In this document: one piece after another, positions 1 to 10,226 of the stretch
Numbering within the stretch: the first letter of the stretch is position 1
How the letters are laid out: every line of letters starts with the position of its first letter
Source: a bacterium
Lineage (GTDB): Bacteria; Pseudomonadota; Alphaproteobacteria; Ferrovibrionales; Ferrovibrionaceae
Assembly: GCA_022844005.1 (NCBI GenBank)
Contig: JALHMN010000036.1
Span: forward strand, 1-33,233
Length of the DNA stretch: 33,233 nucleotides
Reading direction: 5' to 3'
Made by a program: the position numbers and the translations under genes
Notes under the pieces: generated by a model
The model's input: the letters and a program-made list of their open reading frames with translations, nothing else
What the model was told of the DNA's origin: nothing
The model's database searches: none

Positions 1-220
1 CATGGAGGGCGAGGTCGTGGCGGTCGGTCCGGGCGCCCGCAACGACAAGGGCGAGATCGTCCCGCTCGACGTCAAGGCTGGCGACCGCATCCTGTTCGGC
101 AAGTGGTCCGGCACCGAGGTGAAGCTCGACGGCGAGGAGCTCCTGATCATGAAGGAGAGCGACGTCATGGCGATCATCGAGGATCGCGCCGCGAGCGGCG
201 GCAAGCGCAAGGCCGCCTGA
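1..220 (+). CDS. groES: Co-chaperonin GroES, C-terminal part (5' end outside window)
   Basis: This is the lid of the GroEL-GroES folding chamber in the cytoplasm, a small protein that forms a heptameric cap. The reading frame is already open at the left edge, and an ATG at base 2 is an internal methionine rather than the start: the segment [14 protein letters not shown] is the middle of the family, and about 25-35 N-terminal residues must lie upstream. The visible part includes the conserved [20 protein letters not shown] stretch and ends with a Lys/Arg/Ala-rich tail slightly longer than usual. groEL follows after 41 bases, the normal groESL operon. The promoter, and any CIRCE or sigma-32 site, would be outside the window. 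Confidence 0.97.
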   Translation, partial: MEGEVVAVGPGARNDKGEIVPLDVKAGDRILFGKWSGTEVKLDGEELLIMKESDVMAIIEDRAASGGKRKAA

Positions 221-255
221 GCCGCAGCTAACCCCCGAACAATCAAGAGGACTGA

Positions 256-1893
<1,638 letters not shown>

Positions 1894-1917
1894 TCGGTCT
1901 CCGATCGGGATCTGAGG

Positions 1918-1948
1918 AAGGGCCGCCCCGCAAGGGCGGCCCTTTTTT
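1918..1948 (+). terminator. Intrinsic terminator of groESL
   Basis: There is an 11-bp GC-rich stem, AAGGGCCGCCC (1918-1928) with GGGCGGCCCTT (1934-1944), around the 5-base loop CGCAA. The T-run is 1943-1948. It begins 25 bases after the groEL stop. This is the clearest rho-independent terminator in the window. Confidence 0.95.
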
Positions 1949-1979
1949 CATGGTGACGCCCTCATCTCCTCCGACGCCC

Positions 1980-2008
1980 TTCTAATCGGCGTGGATCGCG
2001 CCTATATA
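1980..2008 (+). promoter_or_regulatory. Possible promoter of ssrA
   Basis: A TATATA -10-like box (2003-2008) sits 17 bases after a weak -35-like TTCTAA (1980-1985). Transcription from here would begin just before the first hairpin of the tmRNA acceptor piece. The -35 match is poor (3 of 6), so the call rests mostly on position between the groEL terminator and ssrA. Confidence 0.3.
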
Positions 2009-2304
2009 GGTTCTGCCGGCTTGCCGGCTATGGCGATAAACACCGGTTGGAATAAGCGTTACGGACCCGGGGGCAGTGCCCGGCGCCTCCACCAAAAGCA
2101 CACGGCGGCCAATGCTCAGGCGGTGTGTTTCTGATGGGGGCGAACCAGGATCGACGTGCGTGGTAAAGGACCGACTTTTGCCCGGCATTGTACCGCCGTT
2201 ATCGGGCTAAACCCTAAGTGCCAACGACAATCGCGTTGCACTCGCTGCCTAATTAGGTAAGCGCGGCTCGGAGGGGCGCCGGGCAACAGAAGCCCCTCCA
2301 CCTT
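2009..2304 (+). ncRNA. ssrA: Two-piece (circularly permuted) tmRNA
   Basis: tmRNA rescues stalled ribosomes and tags the nascent chain for proteolysis. The acceptor piece comes first and ends in CGCCTCC plus ACCA (2084-2094); just before is a 5-bp T-stem (CCGGG/CCCGG). The coding piece begins GGGGGCGAACCAGGATCGAC at 2136, whose first seven bases pair with CGCCTCC, including the G3-U pair expected for alanine charging. Between the pieces, 2095-2135 forms a hairpin (CACAC 2099-2103 with GTGTG 2123-2127, flanked by AAA/TTT) that would be cut out. The tag frame starts at 2220 with GCC and encodes ANDNRVALAA, then TAA at 2250. The coding piece closes with a GGAGGGGC/GCCCCTCC stem (2270-2277/2292-2299) around a GGGCAACAGAAG segment. 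A short T-run follows at 2309-2312. The outer ends are estimates. This permuted form is known mainly from alphaproteobacteria and a few other lineages. Confidence 0.93.
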
Positions 2305-2373
2305 AACGTTTTGCCGCATCGGTACGCGTTGACTTCCGGCCTCCAAGGCGCTTTAAGACCCGACCGACATGGC

Positions 2374-2389
2374 GGGCCGGTTTCGGCCC
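2374..2389 (+). other. Short perfect hairpin between ssrA and tRNA-Gln
   Basis: GGGCCG (2374-2379) pairs with CGGCCC (2384-2389) around a GTTT loop, ending 3 bases before the tRNA. No T-run follows, so it is not a normal terminator. It could be part of the tRNA 5' leader or of ssrA 3' processing, or have no role. Confidence 0.35.
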
Positions 2390-2392
2390 TGC

Positions 2393-2466
2393 TGGGGGAT
2401 CGTCTAACGGTAGGACAGCGGACTCTGACTCCGCCAGTCTAGGTTCGAATCCTAGTCCCCCAACCA
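2393..2466 (+). tRNA. tRNA-Gln (anticodon CTG)
   Basis: A full cloverleaf can be drawn. The acceptor stem is TGGGGGA/TCCCCCA (2393-2399/2456-2462). The D-stem is GTC/GAC. The anticodon stem GCGGA/TCCGC (2418-2422/2430-2434) holds the loop CTCTGAC with anticodon CTG at 2425-2427, reading the glutamine codon CAG. The variable loop is 4 bases. The T-stem CTAGG/CCTAG holds TTCGAAT. The discriminator is A2463 and CCA is encoded at 2464-2466. The T-A first pair fits bacterial tRNA-Gln. No integrase or duplicated 3' end is seen nearby, so it shows no sign of being an attachment site in this window. Confidence 0.97.
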
Positions 2467-2692
2467 GCCCCGCCTGCGCCTTCGGCGCCCAACCTCCGAC
2501 AAAACCAAGCCGCCCGCCCACTCAAAGATCGTCCTTTGGTGTTGGCCCGACTCCTGCTTGCACACGACTCGCGAGAATCCGGATGCGTTACAGGTTCATT
2601 ATAGTCTAACGTATGCTGGAAGGTCGCAGCTCACATGCTGTTTACGCATGGTGAGACAGAGCGTAAGCGACGGGTCAAGCAGGGGAATTTCC

Positions 2693-4483
2693 ATGGACGA
2701 GAAGGCACTCCGAGGACTGATCGGCAAGGTGAAGGCAGGTAAGCTGTCGCGCCGGGGCTTCATCCACAGAATGGTGGCGCTGGGCCTGACCGCGCCGCTT
2801 GCGACACAGATGCTGGCCTATTCCGGCGTCGCGATGGCGCAGCCGAAGTCGATGTACAAGCCCACCAAGCGCGGCGGTGGCGGCGCCCTGAAGGTGCTCT
2901 GGTGGCAGGGCGCGACGCTGCTCAATCCGCATTTCGCCGTCGGCACCAAGGACCAGGAAGGCAGCCGCATCTTCTACGAGCCGCTGGCCGGCTGGGATTC
3001 GGACGGCAACCTGATCCCCATTCTCGCCGCCGAGGTGCCAAGCCTCGAGAACGGCGGTCTGGCCAAGGACGGCATGTCGGTCACCTGGAAGCTGAAGCAG
3101 GGCGTCACCTGGCACGATGGCAAGCCGTTTACCGCCGACGACTGCCTCTTCAACTGGGAGTTCTCGCGCGATCCGGCCACGGCCGCCGTCACCATCGGCA
3201 GCTACAAGGACGTCGAGGTCCAGAAGATCGACAGCCACACGGTCAAGGTCATCTTCAAGAAGCCGACGCCGTTCTGGGCCGACACCTTCGTCGGCACCGC
3301 CGGCATGCTGATCCCCAAGCATCTCTATGCCGATTTCATGGGCGCCAAGTCCCGCGAGGCGCCCACCAACCTGAAGCCCGTCGGCACCGGCCCCTACAAG
3401 TTCGTCGACTTCAAGCCCGGCGACATGGTGAAGGGCGAACTCAACCCGAACTATCACGAAGCCAACAGGCCCTTCTTCGACACGATCGAGATGAAGGGCG
3501 GCGGCGACGCCGTCTCGGCCGCGCGCGCCGTGATCCAGACCGGTGAATACGACTACGCCTGGAACATGCAGGTGGAGGACGAGATCCTCAAGCGCCTCGA
3601 GCAGGGCGGCAAGGGCAAGGCCATCATCACCGCCGGCGGCAACATCGAGCATATGCAGCTCAACAGCACCGATCCCAATACCGAAGTGGACGGCGAGCGC
3701 TCCAGCTTGAAGACCAAGCATCCGCTGCTGAGCGATCCCGCCGTTCGCAAGGCGATGGGCCTGCTGGTCGATCGCAAGTCGGTGGAAGATCACATCTACG
3801 GCCGCACCGGCGTGGCGACCGCCAACTTCCTGAACAATCCGGAGCGCTTCCGCTCCAAGACGATGAAGTACGAGTTCAACATCGACAAGGCGAACCAGAT
3901 CCTCGAGGAGGGAGGCTGGAAGAAGGGGGCCGACGGCATTCGTGCCAAGGACGGCAAGAAGCTGAAGATGGTCTATCAGACCTCCGTCAACGCGCCGCGG
4001 CAGAAGAATCAGGCGATCGTAAAGCAGGCCTGCCAGAAGGCCGGTATCGACCTGGAACTGAAGTCGGTCACCGCGTCGGTGTTCTTCTCCTCGGACGTCG
4101 CCAATCCGGACACCTATACGAAGTTCTATTGCGACATCCAGATGTACACCACCACCATGACGCAGCCCGATCCCGAGCGCTTCATGAACCAGTTCTGCTC
4201 GTGGGAAGCCTCCACCAAAGAGAACAAGTGGCAGGGGCGCAACATCACGCGCTGGCAGAACGCCGAGTATGACAAGGCCTTCAGGGACTCCGAAGGCGAA
4301 CTCGATCCGGTGAAGCGCGCGGCCTTGTTCATCAAGATGAACGAACTCGTGTGCAGCGACAATGCGGTGATCCCGGTGGTCTACCGGCCCCGCGTTGCCG
4401 CCGTGTCCGACAAGCTGCGTGTCGTGCTGTCCGGCTGGGACAACGACTTCTGGAACCTGAAGGACTGGTATCGCGAGGCATAA
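2693..4483 (+). CDS. Peptide/oligopeptide-type ABC transporter substrate-binding protein, Tat-exported
   Basis: This is a periplasmic family 5 extracellular solute-binding protein (DppA/OppA-like), 596 residues. I chose the ATG at 2693 because AGGGGA lies about 8 bases upstream and the protein then opens with a twin-arginine signal: SRRGF followed by the hydrophobic stretch VALGLTAPLA and a likely cut after VAMA. An in-frame ATG at 2558 would add 45 implausible residues. Family features are a lobe I strand (LWWQG.TLLNPHFA), WKLKQGVTWHDGKPFTADD near residue 140, and a C-terminal NDFWNLKDWY. It heads a five-gene importer with two permeases and two ATPases. The ligand cannot be read; di- or oligopeptide is the family default, but opines, nickel and sugars also occur. 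The region 2467-2692 upstream holds only weak promoter-like boxes (TATAGT at 2600, TATGCT at 2612). Confidence 0.93.
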   Translation: MDEKALRGLIGKVKAGKLSRRGFIHRMVALGLTAPLATQMLAYSGVAMAQPKSMYKPTKRGGGGALKVLWWQGATLLNPHFAVGTKDQEGSRIFYEPLAGWDSDGNLIPILAAEVPSLENGGLAKDGMSVTWKLKQGVTWHDGKPFTADDCLFNWEFSRDPATAAVTIGSYKDVEVQKIDSHTVKVIFKKPTPFWADTFVGTAGMLIPKHLYADFMGAKSREAPTNLKPVGTGPYKFVDFKPGDMVKGELNPNYHEANRPFFDTIEMKGGGDAVSAARAVIQTGEYDYAWNMQVEDEILKRLEQGGKGKAIITAGGNIEHMQLNSTDPNTEVDGERSSLKTKHPLLSDPAVRKAMGLLVDRKSVEDHIYGRTGVATANFLNNPERFRSKTMKYEFNIDKANQILEEGGWKKGADGIRAKDGKKLKMVYQTSVNAPRQKNQAIVKQACQKAGIDLELKSVTASVFFSSDVANPDTYTKFYCDIQMYTTTMTQPDPERFMNQFCSWEASTKENKWQGRNITRWQNAEYDKAFRDSEGELDPVKRAALFIKMNELVCSDNAVIPVVYRPRVAAVSDKLRVVLSGWDNDFWNLKDWYREA

Positions 4484-4501
4484 GCTTTGCAGGCAAGGGT
4501 G

Positions 4502-4529
4502 CTCCCTGTCCGCCCGGGCGGACAGGGAG
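4502..4529. repeat. Perfect 28-base palindrome between binding-protein and permease genes
   Basis: CTCCCTGTCCGCCC (4502-4515) is followed without spacer by its exact reverse complement (4516-4529). In RNA this gives a stem of at least 12 bp with a tiny loop. It lies 18 bases after the binding-protein stop and 44 bases before the permease start. No T-run follows, so it is more likely a stabilising or attenuating intercistronic hairpin than a full terminator. Such hairpins are a known way to keep binding protein in excess over membrane subunits. Confidence 0.8.
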
Positions 4530-4573
4530 TTCTGCCTTGAACCGACGCTTCCGTCTTCAATCCAGGTCACTTC

Positions 4574-5533
4574 GTGGGTAACTATCTCCTTCGACGCCTG
4601 CTGATCGTCATCCCAAGCCTGCTCGGGATCAGCGTCGTCATCTTCGCCATCCTGGCGCTGGCGCCGGGCGACCCTTTCGAGGAACTGGCGACCAATCCAA
4701 ACGTGCCGGCCGAGGTGCGCGCGAATCTGCGCGCGAAGTTCGGCCTCGATGATCCGGTGCCGATCCGCTACCTGCGCTGGCTCACCGCCATGCTGCAGGG
4801 CGACTGGGGCTTCTCCTTCGCCAGCCGGATCGATGTCGACGATCTGATTCTGCAGCGTCTTCCGAGCACGCTCTTCATCATCGGTACCGCGCAGATCATC
4901 GGCCTCCTGATCGCGCTGCCGGTCGGCGTCTATTCGGCGACGCGGCCCTATTCGATCTTCGACCAGATCGCCAACCTGCTCACCTTCATCGGCTTCTCGC
5001 TGCCGACCTTCTTCACCGGATTGCTGTTCATCCTGGTGTTCAGCATCTATCTGGACTGGCTGCCCTTCGTCTACCGCACCGACATCGCCGCGACGGGCTG
5101 GCAGTGGTACTGGGAGCATTTCAAGCAGTCGGTCATGCCGATCGCGGTGCTGGGCCTGTTCCAGGGCGCCTCGATGACGCGCTACGTGCGCTCGGCCGTG
5201 CTCGACATGATCCGCCTCGACCACGTGACCACGGCCAGATCGAAGGGCCTCGCCGAACGGGTCGTGATCATCAAGCATGTCGTCCGCAACGCGATGATCC
5301 CGGTGGTGACATTGGTGGCGCTGCAGATGCCGACGGTCTTCGGCGGCGCCATCGTCACCGAGCAGATCTTCCGCATCCCGGGCATCGGCTCGCTCCTGAT
5401 CACCGCCATCCTGGCGAACGACACGCCGGTCATCATGGCGGTGACCTTCGTCTTCGCCATCCTCGTCCTCGTCTTCAACCTGATCGCAGACCTCCTCTAT
5501 GGCTGGCTCGACCCTCGCATCTCCTATCGCTAA
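4574..5533 (+). CDS. ABC transporter permease, DppB/OppB type
   Basis: This is the first membrane subunit of the peptide-type importer, 319 residues with about six transmembrane segments. The N-terminus LLRRLLIVIPSLLGISVVIF is the typical first helix, followed by the FAILALAPGDPFEEL segment of the family. The cytoplasmic EAA-type loop that docks on the ATPases is TTARSKGLAERVVIIKHVVR near residue 220. The start is GTG at 4574, chosen because the protein then begins MGNYLLRR like its relatives; no strong ribosome-binding site is visible before it. Its 3' end overlaps the next permease gene by 35 bases, suggesting coupled translation. Confidence 0.94.
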   Translation: MGNYLLRRLLIVIPSLLGISVVIFAILALAPGDPFEELATNPNVPAEVRANLRAKFGLDDPVPIRYLRWLTAMLQGDWGFSFASRIDVDDLILQRLPSTLFIIGTAQIIGLLIALPVGVYSATRPYSIFDQIANLLTFIGFSLPTFFTGLLFILVFSIYLDWLPFVYRTDIAATGWQWYWEHFKQSVMPIAVLGLFQGASMTRYVRSAVLDMIRLDHVTTARSKGLAERVVIIKHVVRNAMIPVVTLVALQMPTVFGGAIVTEQIFRIPGIGSLLITAILANDTPVIMAVTFVFAILVLVFNLIADLLYGWLDPRISYR

Positions 5534-6434
5534 CGCCGCCGCCGGCGGCCGGGCGAAGCACGTCACGCCTACGCAGGAAGCGTGGCGGCGGTTCCGCCGC
5601 CACAAGCTGGCGGTGGCCAGCGCCGTGATCCTGCTGACGATGATCGTGATGGTGGTCTTCGGCCCCATGGTCTGGACCGTCAGCATCAACGACATCGACT
5701 TCACCGCGCGGCTGCAGGGCCCGTCGCTCGCCCATCCCATGGGCACGGACGACCTGGGGCAGGATCTGCTGGCGCGCATGCTCTATGGCGGCCGCATTTC
5801 GCTCGCCGTCGGCCTCGCGGCCATGGTGGTGGCGATCGTGGTCGGCGTGGTGATCGGGGCCATTGCCGGCATCTCGCGCGGTAGTGTCGATGCCGGGCTG
5901 ATGTGGCTGACCGATCTTTTCCTGGCGCTGCCGCAACTCCCGCTGCTGCTGCTGGTGATCTATCTCTTCCGCGACTCCTTGAAGGAGATTGCCGGGCCGG
6001 AAGTCGGCCTCTTCATCCTGATCGTCGCGGTCATCGGAGGCTTCCGTTGGATGCCGGTGGCACGCCTGGTCCGGGCGCAGTTCTTCTCGCTCCGGGAGAA
6101 GGAATTCGTCGAGGCGGCGCGCGCGCTCGGCGCCTCCACCCCCCGCCAGGTGGTGCGTCACATCCTGCCGAATTCGCTCGGGCCGGTGATCGTCGCCGGC
6201 ACGATCGACGTCGCCGCCGCCATCATCGCCGAATCGACACTATCGTTTCTCGGCCTGGGGTTTCCGCCCGACATCCCCACCTGGGGGCGCATGCTGCTCG
6301 ACGCCAAGGACTATCTCGATATCGCGCCGCACTGGGCCCTGTTTCCGGGCGGCGCCATCTTCCTCGCCGTGCTTACCATCAACTTCATCGGTGACGGGCT
6401 GCGCGACGCGCTCGATCCCCGCAGGGTGCTGTAG
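5499..6434 (+). CDS. ABC transporter permease, DppC/OppC type
   Basis: This is the second membrane subunit, 311 residues. An Ala/Gly-rich N-terminus leads into the OppC_N-type segment AWRRFRRHKLAVASAVILL, then PMGTDDLGQDLLARMLYGGR, a hallmark of this permease class, near residue 78. The EAA loop is EFVEAARALGASTPRQVVRH near residue 205. It overlaps the preceding permease gene by 35 bases and ends 3 bases before the first ATPase gene, so the three are tightly coupled. The ATG at 5499 has no obvious ribosome-binding site of its own, in keeping with coupled translation. Substrate specificity cannot be read from it. Confidence 0.94.
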   Translation: MAGSTLASPIANAAAGGRAKHVTPTQEAWRRFRRHKLAVASAVILLTMIVMVVFGPMVWTVSINDIDFTARLQGPSLAHPMGTDDLGQDLLARMLYGGRISLAVGLAAMVVAIVVGVVIGAIAGISRGSVDAGLMWLTDLFLALPQLPLLLLVIYLFRDSLKEIAGPEVGLFILIVAVIGGFRWMPVARLVRAQFFSLREKEFVEAARALGASTPRQVVRHILPNSLGPVIVAGTIDVAAAIIAESTLSFLGLGFPPDIPTWGRMLLDAKDYLDIAPHWALFPGGAIFLAVLTINFIGDGLRDALDPRRVL

Positions 6435-6437
6435 CCG

Positions 6438-7424
<987 letters not shown>

Positions 7425-7466
7425 CAATGCCCTGCGTCCAGAGCAAGGCTTGAGGACCAATTCGCG

Positions 7467-8441
7467 ATGACCGAACCGCTGCTCCGCGTCAACAACCTGG
7501 TGAAGAACTTCTCGGTGAAAGGCGGCATCCTGTCCCGCGAAGTGGACAAGGTGCATGCCGTCGACGGGGTGAGTTTCGAACTCGCGGCGGGCGAGACGCT
7601 CGGGCTGGTAGGGGAATCGGGCTGCGGCAAGTCGACCACCGGCCGCTGCATCCTCCGCCTCATCGAACCGACCTCGGGAGAGATCTGGTTCGAGGGACGC
7701 AATACGGTCGAACTGGGCAGCAGCGAACTCCGCGCGCTCTGTCGCGACATGCAGATCATCTTCCAGGACCCCTATGCCTCGCTCAACCCGCGCATGACCG
7801 TGGGTGCCATCATCGGCGAGGCCCTGACGATCCATAAGCTCGCCAAGACCAGGGCTGAGTACGAGGATCGCATCGTCGAACTCTTGGAGACCGTGGGCCT
7901 CACCGCCGGTCACATGCGGCGCTATCCCCACGAATTCTCGGGCGGGCAGCGACAGCGCATCGGCATCGCCCGCGCGCTTGCCGTGTCGCCCAAGCTGATC
8001 GTCTGCGACGAGCCGGTCTCGGCCCTCGACGTCTCGATCCAGGCCCAGGTCGTGAACCTCCTGCAGGATCTGCAGGAGAAGTTCAGCCTCACCTACATCT
8101 TCATCGCCCACGACCTTTCGGTCGTGCAGCACATCTCGACCCGCGTCGCGGTCATGTATCTCGGGCGCATCGTCGAGATCGCGCCGGCGGACGAACTCTA
8201 TACCCGCCCGCTGCATCCCTATACGGAGGCGCTGCTATCGGCGGTGCCGATCCCCGATCCGACGGTGAAGCGTCAGCGCATCATGCTGAAGGGCGACGTG
8301 CCGAGCCCCATCCGCCCGCCCACCGGTTGTCACTTCCACACCCGTTGCCCGATCCGCCAGCTGCCCCTCTGCAGCACCGAGAAGCCGCAGCTCAAGCAGA
8401 GTTCGGACGGCCACTGGGTCTCCTGCCACCTGCGCGGCTGA
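7467..8441 (+). CDS. ABC transporter ATP-binding protein, DppF/OppF type
   Basis: This is the second ATPase of the importer, 324 residues, and the last gene of the operon. Walker A is GESGCGKST, the Q-loop region reads [17 protein letters not shown], the signature is [14 protein letters not shown], Walker B is [12 protein letters not shown], and the H-loop is the normal FIAHDLSVV. The C-terminal extension again has four cysteines (288, 294, 302, 320). It ends 9 bases from the end of a convergent gene, with no room for and no sign of a strong terminator. Confidence 0.95.
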   Translation: MTEPLLRVNNLVKNFSVKGGILSREVDKVHAVDGVSFELAAGETLGLVGESGCGKSTTGRCILRLIEPTSGEIWFEGRNTVELGSSELRALCRDMQIIFQDPYASLNPRMTVGAIIGEALTIHKLAKTRAEYEDRIVELLETVGLTAGHMRRYPHEFSGGQRQRIGIARALAVSPKLIVCDEPVSALDVSIQAQVVNLLQDLQEKFSLTYIFIAHDLSVVQHISTRVAVMYLGRIVEIAPADELYTRPLHPYTEALLSAVPIPDPTVKRQRIMLKGDVPSPIRPPTGCHFHTRCPIRQLPLCSTEKPQLKQSSDGHWVSCHLRG

Positions 8442-8450
8442 AGGTCCGGT

Positions 8451-8834
8451 TCAGCCCACGACTTTGATATAGGTGTCCTTCCGCTGGATCAGGCCGGCGC
8501 GGAAGATGTAGAGGTCGCAGCCGAGCCATTCCTGTTTTTCACCGTTCGCGAGCGTCGCCTTGCGGTGCCACTCGGTGACCGCGCGATCACCATGCACGAA
8601 CTCCGCCGTGTGGTCCCAGCGCACGTCCGAACTGTTGGCGAAAAGGGCGGTGAAGTAGCCGCGGATCGCCGCATGCCCCTTGAAGCTCTGCCCCCAGACG
8701 TCCGGTCCCTTGGCGTTGCGGAACTCGCCCTCGGGATCGAAAGCGTTGACGATGCCTTCGACATCGTGACGCGCGAAGGCGCTGCCGATCTCCCGCAGGC
8801 GCTCGATCGTTACCGGCTGATTCATGACACTCAT
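8451..8834 (-). CDS. NTF2-like / SnoaL-like domain protein
   Basis: A 127-residue protein of the cone-shaped NTF2-like fold, used both by small enzymes (SnoaL cyclases, isomerases) and by non-catalytic binding proteins. Visible hallmarks are an N-terminal helix with AFARHDVEGIVNAFDPEGEF, a middle GHAAIRGYFTALFAN segment, and C-terminal strands WLGCDLYIFRAGLIQRKDTY. The ATG at 8834 is preceded by GGGAGG at good distance; a second ATG three codons on is possible. It is transcribed alone, convergent with the importer operon and divergent from the small lipoprotein gene. The fold call is fairly safe, but the function cannot be read. Confidence 0.85.
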   Translation of the reverse strand: MSVMNQPVTIERLREIGSAFARHDVEGIVNAFDPEGEFRNAKGPDVWGQSFKGHAAIRGYFTALFANSSDVRWDHTAEFVHGDRAVTEWHRKATLANGEKQEWLGCDLYIFRAGLIQRKDTYIKVVG

Positions 8835-8944
8835 CGGCGTTCCTCCCTTGGATCGCTCGATTGGGGCAGTGCCGGAGATGGGCTGTCAAGCAACCAATCC
8901 GGTGCCAGACGGTTTCTCTTTCGACATATTGCCGGAGAGAAGCC

Positions 8945-9109
8945 ATGCGCGTGCTCGCCTTGATCTTCGCCGTCCTCACGTCTCTCGCTCTCGCCGCCTG
9001 CGGCGGTGGGGAGCAGTCGTCCGTCGTGAACCCGCCGCCTTCCAACACGGTCGTCGTACCGGGCCCGACCGATTTCCGGACCTGCCCCGGCGGTTCGCCC
9101 TGCTATTGA
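8945..9109 (+). CDS. Small lipoprotein, 54 residues
   Basis: A short hydrophobic signal (VLALIFAVLTSLALAAC) ends in a lipobox, so Cys19 should be lipidated and the mature 36-residue peptide tethered to a membrane. The mature part is GGGEQSS, a Pro/Val stretch, then FRTCPGGSPCY with two cysteines that could form a disulphide. The ATG at 8945 follows GGAGAG; an in-frame ATG at 8861 would bury the signal inside a longer chain and is rejected. The function is unknown. Its coding reality rests on the clean signal peptide and lipobox. Confidence 0.7.
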   Translation: MRVLALIFAVLTSLALAACGGGEQSSVVNPPPSNTVVVPGPTDFRTCPGGSPCY

Positions 9110-9126
9110 CGACGACTTGCCTTGCG

Positions 9127-9142
9127 ACCGGCGCGAGCCGGT
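9127..9142 (+). other. Hairpin after the small lipoprotein gene
   Basis: ACCGGC (9127-9132) pairs with GCCGGT (9137-9142) around a GCGA tetraloop, 17 bases after the lipoprotein stop. A stable GNRA-type loop on a GC stem could act as a 3' end stabiliser or weak terminator, but only a mixed CCATTCTCCTTG tract follows. Confidence 0.4.
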
Positions 9143-9210
9143 CCATTCTCCTTGCCCGGGGCGGGAGGCCGCCGCAGGATTGATGCCCCGTCCACCCGAC
9201 ACATCGTCTC

Positions 9211-10167
9211 ATGCCCGTTTCCGGATTGCCGACCCTGCTGGCCGATATCGGCGGCACCAATGTCCGCTTCGCACTCTTCGACGGCGCGCGCATCGGCGAG
9301 GTGGCGCGCCTCAAGGTCGCCGAGCACGCCACGCTGGCGGCCGCCGCCCGCGCGTTTCTCGGTGACCGCCGTATCGGCGCCGCCGCCCTGGCTGCCGCAG
9401 GGCCGGTCGAGGGCGGGCGATGCCATCTCACCAATCACAACTGGGTGGTCGATGGGCCGGAACTCGCCCGCGAACTCGATTTCGCATCGGCGCATGTCCT
9501 GAACGATTTCGAGGCCGTGGCCTGGTCGCTGCCTGAACTGACGGCGGGCGACCGCCATCCGCTCGGCGGGAAGGACGGCGACGCCTCGACGCCGATGGTC
9601 GTGCTCGGTCCCGGAACCGGCCTCGGCGTCGCCGCGCTGGTGCCGGTCGAACAGGGCTTCAAGGCGGTCGCTTCCGAGGGCGGGCATGCGACGCTCGCGG
9701 CGACCGATCGCCGCGAGGAGCAGATCATCGCCCATCTGCGGGACCGCTTCGGGCACGTATCCGCCGAGCGTGTGCTCTGCGGCGCCGGACTGGAAAGCCT
9801 ACATGCGGCGATCGCGGCGATCGACGGCGCCGAGGTTCCGCCTCGCGATGCCGCCGAGATCACGGCCGCCGTGCGGACCTGTCCGGTGGCCGCCGCCGCA
9901 CTTTCGATGTTCTGCGGCTGGCTCGGCGCTGTCGCCGGCGACCTTGCGCTGATCTTTGGTGCCAGGGGAGGGGTCTTCATCGCGGGAGGGATTGCGCCGC
10001 GCATTCTCGCCGCGCTTGAGCGTTCGACCTTCCGCCGCCGATTCGAGGCGAAGGGGCGCTTTCGTTCCTATCTCGCCCCGATCCCCGCCGCAGTCATCCT
10101 GAACCCTGACCCGGCGCTGCTGGGTCTCGCGGGCGTGGTGCGGCGGATGCAAGATTCGCGGCCCTAA
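9211..10167 (+). CDS. glk: Glucokinase (bacterial Glk family)
   Basis: This enzyme phosphorylates glucose to glucose 6-phosphate with ATP in the cytoplasm, feeding the Entner-Doudoroff or pentose phosphate routes. It is 318 residues, normal for proteobacterial Glk. The N-terminal phosphate-binding motif is LLADIGGTNVRFALFD, glucose-binding residues are in LNDFEAVAWSLP near 95, GPGTGLGVAALV is near 133, and ASEGGHATLAA is near 152. The C-terminal AGGIAPRIL segment is also in place. It lacks the CxCGxxGC zinc motif of ROK-family kinases, which supports Glk proper. The ATG at 9211 gives the right N-terminus but has no clear ribosome-binding site. It is not in an obvious operon with sugar genes. 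Confidence 0.95.
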   Translation: MPVSGLPTLLADIGGTNVRFALFDGARIGEVARLKVAEHATLAAAARAFLGDRRIGAAALAAAGPVEGGRCHLTNHNWVVDGPELARELDFASAHVLNDFEAVAWSLPELTAGDRHPLGGKDGDASTPMVVLGPGTGLGVAALVPVEQGFKAVASEGGHATLAATDRREEQIIAHLRDRFGHVSAERVLCGAGLESLHAAIAAIDGAEVPPRDAAEITAAVRTCPVAAAALSMFCGWLGAVAGDLALIFGARGGVFIAGGIAPRILAALERSTFRRRFEAKGRFRSYLAPIPAAVILNPDPALLGLAGVVRRMQDSRP

Positions 10168-10226
10168 CGGATTTTTCATCGCGCCCATCGCAGGATGGGC
10201 GGGATGTCCTCGATCTCTCGATCGCG

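Noticed and set aside
2393-2466. tRNA-Gln as an integration site
   Set aside because: No integrase, direct repeat of the tRNA 3' end or composition change was seen downstream in the window.
2588-2617. Promoter of the importer operon
   Set aside because: TATAGT and TATGCT are present but no -35 box at proper spacing matches well; too weak to list as a feature.
2675-5779. Open minus-strand frame of 1034 codons
   Set aside because: It is antisense to the binding protein and permease genes, which have clear family sequence; its product is a low-complexity Asp/His/Arg/Gly mixture with no domain.
8902-8930. Promoter GTGCCA-N17-CATATT before the small lipoprotein
   Set aside because: The predicted start would fall within or after the ribosome-binding site, so it is unlikely to be the real promoter.
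10182-10201. 7-bp hairpin after glk as a terminator
   Set aside because: The only T-run lies before the stem on the plus strand, and neither strand has a T-run after it, so it does not fit an intrinsic terminator.
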